Shown here: one piece after another, positions 20,840 to 31,551 of the stretch
Layout: every line of letters begins with the position of its first letter
How positions within the stretch are numbered: position 1 is the first letter of the stretch
NCBI RefSeq assembly: GCF_027943255.1
Contig: NC_072894.1
Span: forward strand, 56,733,601-56,797,600
From: Anastrepha obliqua
Taxonomy: Eukaryota > Arthropoda > Insecta > Diptera > Tephritidae
Direction of reading: 5' to 3'
DNA: 64,000 nucleotides
Position numbers and translations under genes: made by a program
Notes under the pieces: generated by a model
What the model saw: only the letters and a program-made list of their open reading frames with translations
Database searches by the model: none
What the model was told of the DNA's origin: nothing

Positions 20840-21600
20840 AGAACCGCCGATCTCGATAACTACGGTTCGACAGCTGCAAATGGCAAACTTTATTTGGTAG
20901 GCGGCCGCCGTAGCCGAACGGGTTGGTGCGTGACTACCATTCGGAATTCATAGAGTGAACGTAGGTTCGAATCTCGGTGAAATACCAAAATTAAGAAAAA
21001 ACATTTTTCTAATTGCGGTCGCCCCTCGGCAGGCAATGGCAAACCTCCGAGAGCCGTTCGGAGTCGGCTTGAAACTGTCGGTCCCTCTATTAGTGGAACA
21101 ACATCAAGACGCACACCACAAATAAGAATCCGCTCGGTCAAACACTTAAAAAGGGTATACGCGCCAATTATACGTACAAGGTTTGGTAGGCCATCATGAA
21201 TCGTTTAACGCCATAACAACGCTTCCAAATTGTAGAAATTTATAATACTTTGAAAAAGAACTTCTAAAGTAGACGCCGAAGTGTCAATTTGGCATCATTC
21301 TCAACTGGTTGGCCTTTATCCTTCGATTGCGTGGAAAATTTTAATTTGTTTTGCCCTACTTGCCTACAAAATACAGCTGGTGCGAGTATTGAAGCCAATT
21401 GGGCTCATTTAGATTTATTATACGGATTTAGTGGAAAAAGTAGTAAAAAATCGGACCAATCAAATGGATCATCTAACTCATAGCCGCGGCGAACACATGC
21501 TGGATATCTTTTTCAAAAAAGAAATGCCATGAAATTATCTACCAGATTTTAATAAAACACATTCATTCAACAATATTTCTATTTTGCATTATCATTTTAA
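20840..21600 (+). pseudogene. D-D-41-D transposon relic split by a SINE
   Basis: Left of the SINE lies the same sequence as at 63165 (TCGATAACTA.GGTT..ACAGC). Right of it comes the transposase start (MNRLTP.QRFQIVEIY from 21196), and after large deletions the C-terminal block NQMDHLTHSRGEHMLDIFF (about 21455-21510). The catalytic core is gone. Removing the SINE and one copy of its 9-bp duplication restores a continuous alignment with the copy at 63165, which shows the order of insertion. Confidence 0.7.
20902..21181 (+). repeat. tRNA-like SINE, full length with target-site duplication
   Basis: The head has an A-box-like TAGCCGAACGGG and, about 50 bases on, a B-box-like GGTTCGAATCTC, as in tRNA-derived pol III promoters. 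The body is about 180 bases, and the 3' end is ACGCGCCAATTATA. It is flanked by direct repeats TTTGGTAGG at 20893-20901 and 21182-21190. Insertion is within a dead transposon, so the pre-integration sequence is known. Confidence 0.85.
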
Positions 21601-23400
21601 GTACTCAAGCTTTCAAAAAACACCCGATACATACACACATGCAAACATAAGCACTTATTCAGAAAGCAATTTCCCAACAACTAATCACATGGCTGCCCCT
21701 TTGGAGTGAGGCTTAATTTGATATTTTATTGTTTACTCGTGAAAACGCAACATAACAACACACGCGTGCATACATACCAACATATGGACTGACAATGTGT
21801 ATCTTTCGGCAGCATCGTCTGCCAGGCTTTCTACCACATTAAGCGCACTCTTTTCATGCCCAGCGCCATCGATTTCATGTGAAAATAAATAAAATAAAAA
21901 ATTGGCATTCGTACAGATAAATTTCGACACGCCTCGTGCTCGTGCCGCACTAATTTCTCCGTAACGCCTGACTGCAAATGTTCACGGCACATTCGGCAAG
22001 CGAGATATTCTCTCCTACTTGACGGTGTTATTGGCATTAGTGCTGTTGTTTTGTATTTATGTTGCGTTATGTTATAATTTCGTTTACTTAACAGTTGCAT
22101 ATAAAAGCATAAAGGAATCGCGATAGATAATGAGAGGAGTCGATTTAGCTACATATGTCTGTCCATCTGTCCGTGCGTACGATAACTCGAGCAAAAATGA
22201 AGGAATTTTAATAAAACTTTATGCACATATTTTTCTGGACCAATGATTGTTTGGTACTGAAAATGGTTGAAATCGGTGAATAATCACGCCCACCTACCAT
22301 ATAACGGTAATTTTATAAAATTAAGCAAAATTACTAAAATATTGTACAAATACACCCAAAAACAAAAATACGACGAAAGAATCAAATTTCTTACCACTTC
22401 ATGTAGATCTGACACAGAAATATATCTTATTTTGAGATCACATAAAAACCACGTTCGTTTCTTATATATATGTTAAGACTGATTCTCCGTCTACCCATTA
22501 AACAAATTTACAGCCAGCCCAAATTAAATTCTACTAAGATGTGCGTAGGTATATAAAGTTCGGTTGTGATCGAGTTTAGTACTTCCTTACGTGTTATTTT
22601 TGCTAAAAAAAATTGAAAATTTCAGCATCCAGAGAATAACTCGATAAGTTACACAAATGGCTGCGAAGCTAAAATAAGCTGCTACTTTGGAGCAATTCGC
22701 CGCTCTAGTTTCATTTCTCCTGCTTTTTTGCTTCCTTTGCAATGTCTCTGCTGTCAAGTTAAAATGGACCATGAAGCCGCACGTCTTGTTTGCTTTCCTG
22801 CTATGACACCGCTTGTGAGACACTTATAGCGTTCGCCTTGGAATGTTTTAAAAGTTTTTTTAAAGTAAAACTTGTTGGGTTATATTGTAGACATATGTGG
22901 ATTTGAAAATAACATAATATCATACATACATACATATTCAAATATGTATGTATTAGATTTCTTCTGGGAAATTAGTATATTTGCTTCACCTTAACCTTGC
23001 GTAAGCACACTGAGATGGGAGTCAACCCACACAATACAATATTTAATGGGTTGTAGTTTTCTTATTTCCAACATCTGGAAATATTCCTTTAGCTGTATTT
23101 AAGGGATTCCGGTATTACTCTTCGAATTCATGCAGTAAGTCTTCAGTAGTTGGTGCACATTTTTGCATTTATGCAGTTCTAAAAAAGTGATTGAGGGGAA
23201 TTTTCCCCAATGCATAGTTCGCATACTTTTTTGCACACCATATATTGGCAGGTCTAAGACACTATTATCGGCACCACGCTTAATTTTAGAGACCTACATT
23301 TAGATCACATGCCATTATTGCTCTAAAAGAAAATCACTCCTTATAGAAATAGAATTAAGAAAGACAAAACTTTGACAAAACTAAAGCAAATATATGTATG
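21601..23400. other. Intergenic sequence, no gene recognised
   Basis: No coding signature was recognised; the open frames at 21733-22100 (-) and 22587-22823 (-) have no motif. Around 22150-22300 is a stretch with TGTCYGTCYGT-like and ATCACGCCCACC motifs that recalls dispersed repeats in fly genomes, but it could not be assigned. Confidence 0.4.
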
Positions 23401-23480
23401 TACGAGCTGTGTTCAAAATGTAAGGTGAATTTTAGATTTTCGCGGGCTACGTACATTGGACTTTCGATTATTATTTTTTT

Positions 23481-24184
23481 ATGTTGGTTCAATCGTCTCG
23501 AAGATAATTTCACGGTTTCAGCAATAAAGTATGTTTAGTTTGTTTGTGGGAGGCATAAATAAGACGTTTACGGCGATTATCTGCCATCGACTCTTGGCTC
23601 TCCTGGACTCTTCCATTGGTCGATTGGAATTTCTTTTCGATGTCATCACCATATACCCATGATTCGTCACCAATTATGACCATTTTAAGCAAATCTGGAT
23701 CCTCTTTGACGTCATTCAACAACACGAAGTTCGCTACCACACGTTTCATGCCCAAGATTTTCGAAAAGATTGCATGGCATGAATCAACCGACATGCCGAT
23801 ATGCCGATATCTCCATACGATTCTCCATAAGAATTTTCTTCACTTTCTCAACATTTTCATCGGTTGTTGATGTGCTGGGGCGTGGCGTCCAGAGCGAGCG
23901 TCGCCATTCACATCTTCTCGATCTTATGTGAAAAGCTTGTGACACTTGCAAACATTTTTTCGACTCAGAGTACTCTCAACGTATGCCACTGTCAACATTT
24001 CAAGTGTTTCTGAGCACTTAATTCAATTTTTTACACAAAAATTTAATGCAACTTCTTTGATACATTTTTTCGATACAAAAAACTCGCCGAACACGCAAAA
24101 CATTTCTCTTATTTATGCCTCTGATAAACAAACTAAACATTGCTAAAACTGTGAACATATCTTCGAGACCAGTGCACCAACATC
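23481..24184 (-). pseudogene. mariner relic bounded by an about 80-bp inverted repeat
   Basis: Sequence 23481-23563 is the imperfect inverse of 24108-24184, sharing TCTCGAAGATA, TTTAGTTTGTTT and GAGGCATAAATAAG in order. Between them the minus strand encodes mariner fragments: an ENVEKVKKILMENR-like helix, SCHAIFSKILGMKRV, and the first catalytic block IIGDESWVYG with its aspartate. The second and third catalytic blocks are absent, and stops and frame changes are present. The right arm abuts the second Jockey 5' copy. Confidence 0.65.
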
Positions 24185-24192
24185 AACGGAAG

Positions 24193-24893
24193 TGAAGCTT
24201 TCAAGGCAGACAAAGAAAGAGGGAGAGACCAGAGAGAGAATGAGAGAGAGAGAGAGAAAGAATATATATCTAAATAAATTCACAATATTTGCAGAGAATA
24301 CAAATGACAAAATTTACAAAAAAACGAAAAGGGTCGACCGGTGTAGGTAAACGCCGGACCCAAACCGTGGCAACAACACGCACTACTCCGAGCGTTTATC
24401 ACCCGCACAAACGCAGCGATTCGAAGAGCGCAATACCAAGGCAATACCGCAAGGCAATACCGCAAGGCAATACCAATAAATCCGACGCCGGAGTGGGTAG
24501 CACTTTATAGTACGCACGAGCACTAGCCAGAAAACGGAAATAAGCGCCAAAAGGTAGGCACAAAAAAAAACGCCAACAAATTTTGGAACTAAACAACGCC
24601 CCAAACAGTAGGCACCAAGCAAATATAACGCCAAAAACTAGGCACCAAAAATACATTTCCCGCCAAAAAGTAGGCAGTGTTAATTCTCACTAAAAATTAG
24701 CAACTACAAGGAAAACTCAGGAAAATTAGCCTAAAATGTATCTAAGATATATATAAGGTATAGCTCTCTCTCTCCTTTTCCTCTACGTTGTATATTTTTT
24801 CTCTGTCGCGGAACGAAAATGCCCAAAACGTTGCATGGCCTTGAAGTTTTACTCTCCCTTCTCGCTCGACCATCGACGCCTAAGAAGTTTCAC
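24193..24893 (+). mobile_element. Solitary 5' region of the Jockey-type LINE
   Basis: About 700 bases closely matching 18355-19041. It includes a short GA tract, a conserved open frame (24289-24510) that may be the start of ORF1, a 13-bp tandem repeat at about 24440-24474 (GGCAATACCGCAA, nearly three copies) and the GCCAAAAAGTAGGCACC-like modules. The two copies diverge abruptly after AGAAGTTTCAC, so this one has lost everything downstream. Confidence 0.7.
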
Positions 24894-25966
24894 TTCAAAA
24901 ATCTAGCACTTCAACATACTGGCCAACAATTTGTGGATACTTCGTTTAATTCAAACGTGAATTGAAGATATTTTAACATGCAAAAGCTCTTATTATTAAT
25001 GTGATATTACCCATGTGACAGCATTAAAAATCGCTTATTGCTATTTGCGAGCCAAACTCATTTGTTTTTATTGAGTTGGTTGGTAACTATCTTTGAAGCA
25101 CTTTTCTGGTCAGCACTTAAGAGACTATCGCTCTTTATAGCGCACATGAGTGAAAAGTTAACACGTGATAAAAAACCACAATTCATGTATCCACTCCCCT
25201 TGCAACGCATATGAATACATATAGGTATGTTCACTTTACATGGAACCAGCCAGTGGCATAACATATGGTATCAACTAGGCGAAATTAAAGAGTGTCACGC
25301 AAATATCAAAGAGTGTACGCTCGCACTCTCGACTTGCGTAATATAAATATTTGCCCACTCATTCTTGTTAACAATATGTAAATATACGCATATATAAATT
25401 ATTTGTAATTAATTACCACTGCATCAAATCAAACGAGCATTTAAGTGTCAAGTCGTAAACATTCCAACACGTCAATGTGTCTGCCACTGCGTTGACATTG
25501 TCGCATTGGCGTTCGTGGCGCGTGGCAGTTATTCAATTTGGAGTCAGCATAGAACAGCACAACGAAATAATGGAGTGGTGCATTGCCTCCAAAATGAAAA
25601 ACTGACTGGTTCAGTTGGTGGTGGTTGAATGGTTGCACGGTTGAATGGGTCGGTGAGTGAGCGAATGCGTGAAATAAAGTGAAGCGGAAAATCACTTGTC
25701 CCGCCAGCAAACACAAGTGACTTGGGCGTTGCATTTGGCTCCCCCAAGACATGTTGCATGTCAAATATGCGTTGTTAGTGCAAAGAAAACATGCATATAT
25801 TGCTATAAATTTAAATTCCATCGAGTGTGAAATGTTATGCAGCAAATGTCGTTTCGTATCAGGCGAATTCATAATTAGCACACTCGGGTGTAAATATAAA
25901 AATATAATAACAGTAAAGGAACGCGAAAATTGATGACATTTAAATGGAATATATACACTATGTACA
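24894..25966. other. Intergenic sequence, no gene supported
   Basis: A 178-codon minus-strand frame at 25441-25977 runs through here, but it has no recognisable domain or splice context and ends inside a transposon TIR. It is treated as chance. Confidence 0.4.
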
Positions 25967-26975
25967 GGGTGGTCCATTTAGTGTTTGGAATTCAATATAA
26001 TTCTTCTTTTTAATTAGCGGTTATACGCGATTTTGGCCGAGTTTAACAAAGCACGCCATTCGTTTCTTTCTCGTACCAACCGACGCCAGTTGGACCCACC
26101 AAGTGAGGCCAAGTCCTTCTCCACCTAATATTTCTAACGAAGAGGCGTCTTCCTCTTCCTCTACTACCACCATCTGGTACCGCATCGAATACTTTCAGAC
26201 CCGGAGCATTTGTATCAGCCAGCGTAGCCGCTGTCTATGTCGCTGCGCTATGTCAATGTCGTCGTAAAGCTCATTAATTCAATATAATTGCCTTACAAAT
26301 AAACGATGCGTAGATATTTTCATTGATTTTTGTTTTTTGAAAAAGAGCAAATCTTTCCTTTGACAGCTAACTTTGCAGCAGCGCTTTCGGTCTGCCCAAT
26401 TTTTCAGTATATTTTCGCAAGGTTAGCGTAATATTTATCTTTAACGGTGTCTAGCAAAAAAAAATTTTATGAAGTTAAGTCGCTGCTTCCAAGCGGTCTT
26501 TAAATTTAATTTGTGTCGATTTTTTGCTCATTGTGGCTGCATCGGTTTTCTATAACGTCATATGTATTTTCCGGACCGCAAAGGCGGTAAATTTGTTTCT
26601 TTAAATAGTTGCCGACGTGAAATGTAAAACAATGATTTATCAGTAAAAAAGCTCCTCTTCAAGCAAGCGTTTTTCAGTTCATTGGACGCACCATATTGAA
26701 GCGAAAAATTACCCCTATTGTAAATGTCTAATCGTAAACTAAATATCTGGCGCATTCCGATGCCGATGCTGTCAAAGTCAAAAGAAGTCATTAGTTCAAA
26801 TTCGAGACACCAGCTGAACCACTCTGCTCCTTTTTTATGCATACGTATGACATTGATATGCAAATCCCACTGCGTAAAAAAATCCCTAAGAAAATAACCT
26901 GCATTATTGGAATGAGTAGTGCTGACCACACTGATGACTGCTCTGAGGCACAGTGTAGATGGTGCAGTCAAATAA
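25967..26975 (-). pseudogene. Highly decayed D-D-41-D transposon with an RTE insertion
   Basis: The left TIR (ACAGGGTGGTCCATTTAGTG) is clear. On the minus strand a degraded RPLGSSDLTS.NFFL block (about 26515-26475) corresponds to the third catalytic region (PPRSCDLTPLDFFLW in related copies), followed by VKDKYYAN. A SFFTDKSLFYIS segment (about 26665-26630) corresponds to the first block. The open frame 26558-26971 is this relic, not a host gene. The right end is not resolved. Confidence 0.5.
26001..26276 (-). mobile_element. 5'-truncated RTE copy with 14-bp target-site duplication
   Basis: The reverse complement matches the last 270 or so bases of the RTE at 3754-6782, with WRRLVREKERMACFVKLG-like coding and an AAGAAG tail. 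It is flanked by AATTCAATATAATT on both sides (25987-26000 and about 26276-26289) and interrupts the TIR region of a transposon. Confidence 0.8.
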
Positions 26976-27137
26976 TTTTAGATTAGTATTTTCGATGCAA
27001 GAGTATATGAATTGAAAATATTCTGCTGCCTGTGCTTAAAGAAGAATGTTGGCATTATATGGAAATCAGTAAATCTTTAAAGTTTCTTTCACGGCTTTGG
27101 ATACCTACGCAAGCCTTTCATATCAATGGTCTACTAT

Positions 27138-28384
27138 ACGAGGGGTCACTGTATGTCGGGATTAGAGAACAAAAACAAATTTTAATCATCGAAAATTACT
27201 TTATTGTTTTTCAAAATATTCTCCATGAAGATCTATACACTTTTGCATGCGTTTAAACCAATTGTCGAAGCACGTTTGCCACTCTGAATGAGGTACCTCC
27301 AAAACATGTATTCTGAATGCCGCAACCGCTTCTTCAGGTGTCGAAAAACGTTGACCTCTCAGTTTGTTTTTTACGTACGGGAATAAAAAGAAGTCATTCG
27401 GTGCCAAATCAGGACTATACGGCGGATGACCCATTAATTCGATGTTTTGGGTGCTCAAAAATGCAGTTGTTTGAGCCGATATGTGAGAGCTCGCATTGTC
27501 CTGGTGACAACTGGCAAACAAATGGTTGTGTACCACTCAGAATTTACTGTTCTGCTTTGTTCTAGTGGTACGGTTGCGACATGTTCAGTTTTTTTCGAAA
27601 AAACAGGCGACCATTTGCTTGAAAGTGCTTTGTGCGCGAACAACTTTTGTTGGATTTGGCTCATCTTGAAACACCCATACAGTCGACTGCTGTTTACTTT
27701 CGGGCTCATACGCGTAAATTCATGATTCATCACCTGTCACGATGTCATAGACGTGTTTCGAAGCCCCGCGATCGTATTTTTGGAGCATTTCCTTCGACCA
27801 ATCGACACGAGCCTGTTTTTGAGCGATTGACAAATTGTGTGGGATCCAACGCGAACAAATTTTTTTGACAGTCAAATGTTTACGCAATATTGAATGTATG
27901 CTGGTCCCATAAATGCCTAAGATTGTCTCAATCTCACGATAGGTTACATGATGATCTTGGAATATCAGTTCGCGCGCAGCATCAATGGTTTTCGGAACAA
28001 CAACTGATTTTGGACTACCTTCACGAAATTCGTCTTGGAGTGAACTACGACCACGATTAAATTCACCATACCATCGATAAACACTGTTCCTTGATGGAGC
28101 TTCATCGCCAAAAAATGAATTAAGTTCATCCATGCAATGTTGCTGAGTTAATCCACGTCGAAAGTTGTAAAAAATAATCGCGCGAAAATGTTCACGATTT
28201 AATTCCATTTTTGGACCGAGATGAATCTTTTAGGTTACTGTAAACAACACAAATAGCGCTGGTATTTCAAAACGTTCTGAGTACGTAAAAGCAAAAAAAT
28301 GTCAAACTTTGCGATACAGCTGTCAGTTGCCAGATTGCAACACCAGGGTTGCCAAATCCCGAAATATAAAAGGCACCCCTCGTA
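27138..28384 (-). mobile_element. mariner element with TIRs
   Basis: Ends read TACGAGGGGT on both strands at TA sites; internal parts of the TIRs are less alike. It contains one damaged DD34D transposase on the minus strand. Confidence 0.8.
27201..28208 (-). pseudogene. mariner transposase (DD34D), broken
   Basis: The start at 28208 gives the paired-HTH domain (ELNSFFGDEAPSRNSVYRWY) and the beginning of the catalytic domain ending at VTGDES, followed by TGA where tryptophan (TGG) is usual. The remainder continues in nearby frames: WVFQDEPNPTK, TVNSEWYTTICLP, then CHQDNASSH and YSPDLAPNDFFLFP. The second and third aspartates are 34 residues apart. There are in-frame stops, a frame change near 27595 and an apparent deletion of about 50 bases near 27510. 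Length (336 codons) is close to the usual 345 or so. Confidence 0.85.
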
Positions 28385-28651
28385 TATGATGTTTTCTTTC
28401 AAAGTGGCGTAAGTTTATTTCGTTTTCTATGGACATATTTAAGGCCTCGTATTTGAATAATTTGAAAAGTATGGATATTTGTTATTCAATTAGTTTTGAA
28501 TTTGTTCAAAATTAAATTGGTTTAAATTTATAATGCAATTTTTTTTTTGTAATTAACAAAAATGTATACTTCTAATGACTTCAAAAGGACTTACACTAGT
28601 TTAAAAGCCAGTAATAAGTAAAAATCTTAAATGTGCAAAATATTTACCACA

Positions 28652-29219
28652 GGACCTATTATCAGAAAGTAACGGTAATGTTTAATTAAATGAACCGCGC
28701 GCGTGGTAATCGGTCCATATCTTTTTCTTATGTTGATAGGACTGTAAGACACACATCTGTCACTTTTTAGCGCCATCGGATCATTTGAGAGATGCTGTAC
28801 GTCGGCCATTTGAAAATGTGTGCAAACAAATCTTGGATTTTGCATGACGATAACGCGCCATCGCAACGAATCCAAATTGTGCTGGATTATTTGACTAAAC
28901 GCCAAGTAGATACCATCGTACAAGCACCGTATTCACCTGATACGACCCCGTGCGACTTTTTTTTGTTTCCAAAGTTGAAGTTACCACTTCGTGGAAGGAG
29001 ATTTCTGTCTAAAGAAGAGATCAAAGAGAATGCGACGAAGGAGCTGAAGACCATCCCTTCGTCGTCCTACCAGGGGTGCATGGAGGACTGGGTTAAACGT
29101 TGGCACATGTGTGTTGCTTCAGACGTGTCATATTTTGAAGGGGATAAAATAAACTTGCCTGAAATTTGACTCTGTCGTGTTTTATTTAAACATTTCCGGT
29201 ACTTTCAGATCATAGAGTA
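28652..29219 (+). pseudogene. Internally deleted mariner-type element, C-terminal half
   Basis: Imperfect TIRs (CTATTATCAGAAAGTAACGG on the left; right end as reverse complement CTATGATCTGAAAGTACCGG) bracket the element. The frame 28792-29169 carries the second and third catalytic aspartates (WILHDDNAPSQ and APYSPDTTPCDFFLFP, 34 apart) and the conserved C-terminus ending WVKRWHMCVASDVSYFEGD. The HTH region and first catalytic block are deleted, so it is a non-autonomous derivative. Confidence 0.8.
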
Positions 29220-29619
29220 TATACTAATAAATTGATTACATCTGTAAATTTTTCAAATGTGCCTGGAATGATGATATAAACGTGCAAAAAGTTCCGTGGT
29301 GTTCCCTGTGAGATCAATAAGTTTAGAGATTTAAAATTTTATTTTCACTAATGAATTTGTATAAACCATTCCATATCATTTGATGTTTGACAAACTTAAT
29401 TGAAATCATGTTGAAGATCATTTAAACGTATTAGGCATACCCTGATTGGCATAACTTTAGCAAAGACATAGGCAAAAGAGAGAATCCAAGGTAAAGTCAC
29501 CGAGCATTTTGAAGTAATCTTAGCTTTATAGCTAATATAAATGGCATCCTAATTATAGGCAGAAACAAAAAGGTTCTGCAAGAATCATTTATGCCTCTAG
29601 AATGGTAATGGTACCTCTG
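29220..29619. other. Spacer, nothing recognised
   Basis: AT-rich sequence between a mariner derivative and an RTE-like relic. No feature is supported. Confidence 0.35.
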
Positions 29620-30312
29620 CTAGGTTGGAAGACTTATCATCGACAAAACTAAATATATGGAAGGTGTAGAGCGTAACGCAACACATAACTTACAAATCGG
29701 CAGCTGTAGCTTGGAAATGGTCAATGAACTTAAGTGTCTCGGAGTTATGCTGAGCGCACAGAAAAAGACATCTGTTGCCATACAAGACAGGATACAAGCT
29801 GCAAATAAGTCTTACTTTGCGCATACTAAGTTGATGAAGTCGAGATTACTTTCCAGGAACCAGAGACTACGAATTTAAAAAACAGTTAACACTCACATAC
29901 TGGTGTGGAGTCTGGGTTCTGAAACCCAGTGAAATTAATCAGGTAAATTGTTTTGAAAGGAAGATTCTAAGAAAAATATATGGACCTATACGACTTCAAG
30001 ACGGTACCTACCGCATTCGGTACAAAGAGGAGTTAGACACATTTACATTTACGCCAAAGCGCAAAGGATTCGATGGTACGGTCACATTTTACAAATGCGC
30101 AATGATAGAAGTCTAAAAAAGATCTTCGAAACAAATCCATAAGGCGACAGAAGAAGAGGCCGGCCGATGGAGAGATGACAGCGAAGGCGACTTTGAAGCT
30201 ATGGGTAAACTGATAACAAACGAAAAGCTGATGACCGAGTAACGTGGAGGAGAATTGTAAGGGAATCCCGAACTGTGATGCTATGATGATGATGATGATA
30301 ATGATGATGCAT
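29620..30312 (+). pseudogene. RTE-like LINE 3' relic with (GAT)n tail
   Basis: The C-terminal part of an RTE-like protein: IIDKTKYM, then LKCLGVMLSAQKKTSVAIQDRI (about 29730-29795), NKSYFAHTKLMKSRLLSR, IRWYGHILQMRND (about 30065-30105) and RRRGRP. It differs clearly from the intact RTE in sequence and in its tail, which is a GATGATGAT run at about 30280-30310 rather than AAGAAG. Stops and shifts are numerous. It represents a second RTE-like family. Confidence 0.75.
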
Positions 30313-30443
30313 ATGGTTTGCTTTTTACAACCCTTATCCAGCATACCTTCAACCAATTTACTTTCTTTTCTTCACAATTGATATTTTTTCGCTTTCTTAG
30401 AATCGCATCTTCTAAGGGCTTTGTAAAAACAAAATCACCTTAT

Positions 30444-30449
30444 TTTATT
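30444..30449 (-). promoter_or_regulatory. Poly(A) signal AATAAA of the exon at 30479-30787
   Basis: AATAAA on the minus strand, about 30 bases beyond the stop codon of the candidate terminal exon and in the expected position. Confidence 0.5.
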
Positions 30450-30478
30450 TCGTGCAAAATACGTTTTTTATATTTTCG

Positions 30479-30787
30479 TCATTGTTTTATGATCTTATAA
30501 TAGTCCATTGGGACATACAGTAAATCTTTTTCTTTTTTTTTTGTTACGGCACTTTCGGTATCGGTTTTTGGTATAGCAAAATCGGTATCATTTGGTAAGT
30601 AAAAGTTCCCAGAATATAAACATTTACGGCCAATAATTTCCAACCATTCTTGTGGAAACTCAAATTTTTTTGTTGGTCCAGTGCAAATATCGCTGTAGGC
30701 TATTACAAGCTGTTGCGTGATTAAATTTTCTACGTGCTTGAAGCAACAAGAAGCAATTACTTCCCCATTCCTGATTGACTTTATATT
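30479..30787 (-). CDS. Candidate terminal coding exon of an unidentified host gene
   Basis: The minus strand has a strong 3' splice site, TTTTTCTCTGTTTATTATAG, immediately followed by 102 open codons and a stop at 30479-30481. A poly(A) signal follows about 30 bases on. There is no ATG until near the C-terminus, which is why it needs to be read as a spliced exon. The translation is not low-complexity: it contains NGEVIASCCFKHVENL, FEFPQEWLEIIGRKC and ends DLLYVPMDYYKIIKQ, with a basic TKKKEKD segment. I do not recognise the family. No upstream exon was found on the minus strand to about 33 kb, so the rest could lie further away or be lost. It may be a relic. Confidence 0.5.
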   Translation of the reverse strand, partial: NIKSIRNGEVIASCCFKHVENLITQQLVIAYSDICTGPTKKFEFPQEWLEIIGRKCLYSGNFYLPNDTDFAIPKTDTESAVTKKKEKDLLYVPMDYYKIIKQ

Positions 30788-31195
30788 CTATAATAAACAG
30801 AGAAAAACCGAAATTTCAGGATAATATGCAAATTTTGTGTTGTTTACAATGTTGCCATATGTACAAAAATGCACTAAAAAACACACTCAAGAAAAAAAAA
30901 ATTTCCTACATATTTTGAACTAAACAGTCTTTGAGGAAAGTGGATTCACACCATTTTCAAAGTAACTATATTTGTAACTTCATTAACTTCGAAAATTTGT
31001 GCAAAGAAAAACAATGATGATTTTAACAACTTTTTTTGGAAAAAGTTTATAAATAAAACATTCTTAATAAACTATATTCATTTTTGATATTAACTAGTTT
31101 TTTGTGAAAATGGTCTTTCAAAGAGGAACACTACAAATACAACATGCCGTTCAGAGCTTTAATCCTCACGTATAGGTACGGAAGAAAGGGCTACA

Positions 31196-31551
31196 ATGCA
31201 TTATTATTCGATTAAAGATTGTACAACTCTCGTGAATGCTAAATACTATTTCTTACTTCTTTTTAAGTTTTTCATGAACTTTATGCACAACTCACACAGC
31301 GGCAAGTTTGTCACTCTGGTAGTGTACGACATAATCAGGTTTATCATCAAAACGGAATATCCATCCTTTTGTCTGATATTACAAGCTAAATATAACTCGA
31401 GAAAAAATAAAATTTGCGGCCCGACGGAATTGAGGGCTATGTTCAGAAACGCATTATAATGCGCAGTACTTGCAGCGCTGGCAGCACTGTCAATGTGACA
31501 ATTCATGCAACTGATAGATTTGTTGAAAAATTGCAAATAGATTTGTTGCAT
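31196..31551. other. Region open on both strands, coding status unclear
   Basis: A plus-strand frame (31196-31459, 87 codons) has a splice-acceptor-like TTCTTACTTCTTTTTAAG in front of its core. A minus-strand frame (31246-31551, 101 codons) overlaps it and has an acceptor-like site and a GTAAGA donor-like site. Neither translation is recognised. The part above about 31433 belongs to the inverted-repeat unit. Confidence 0.25.

Noticed and set aside
20902..20990. Possible tRNA gene
   Set aside because: The A/B-box head recurs as part of a longer dispersed repeat and does not form a full canonical tRNA by eye, so it is a SINE head.
25441..25977. 178-codon minus-strand open frame
   Set aside because: No known motif, no splice context, and its first codons lie inside a transposon TIR.
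26558..26971. 137-codon minus-strand frame as a host gene
   Set aside because: Contains a degraded first catalytic block of a D-D-41-D transposase and sits within a recognised transposon.
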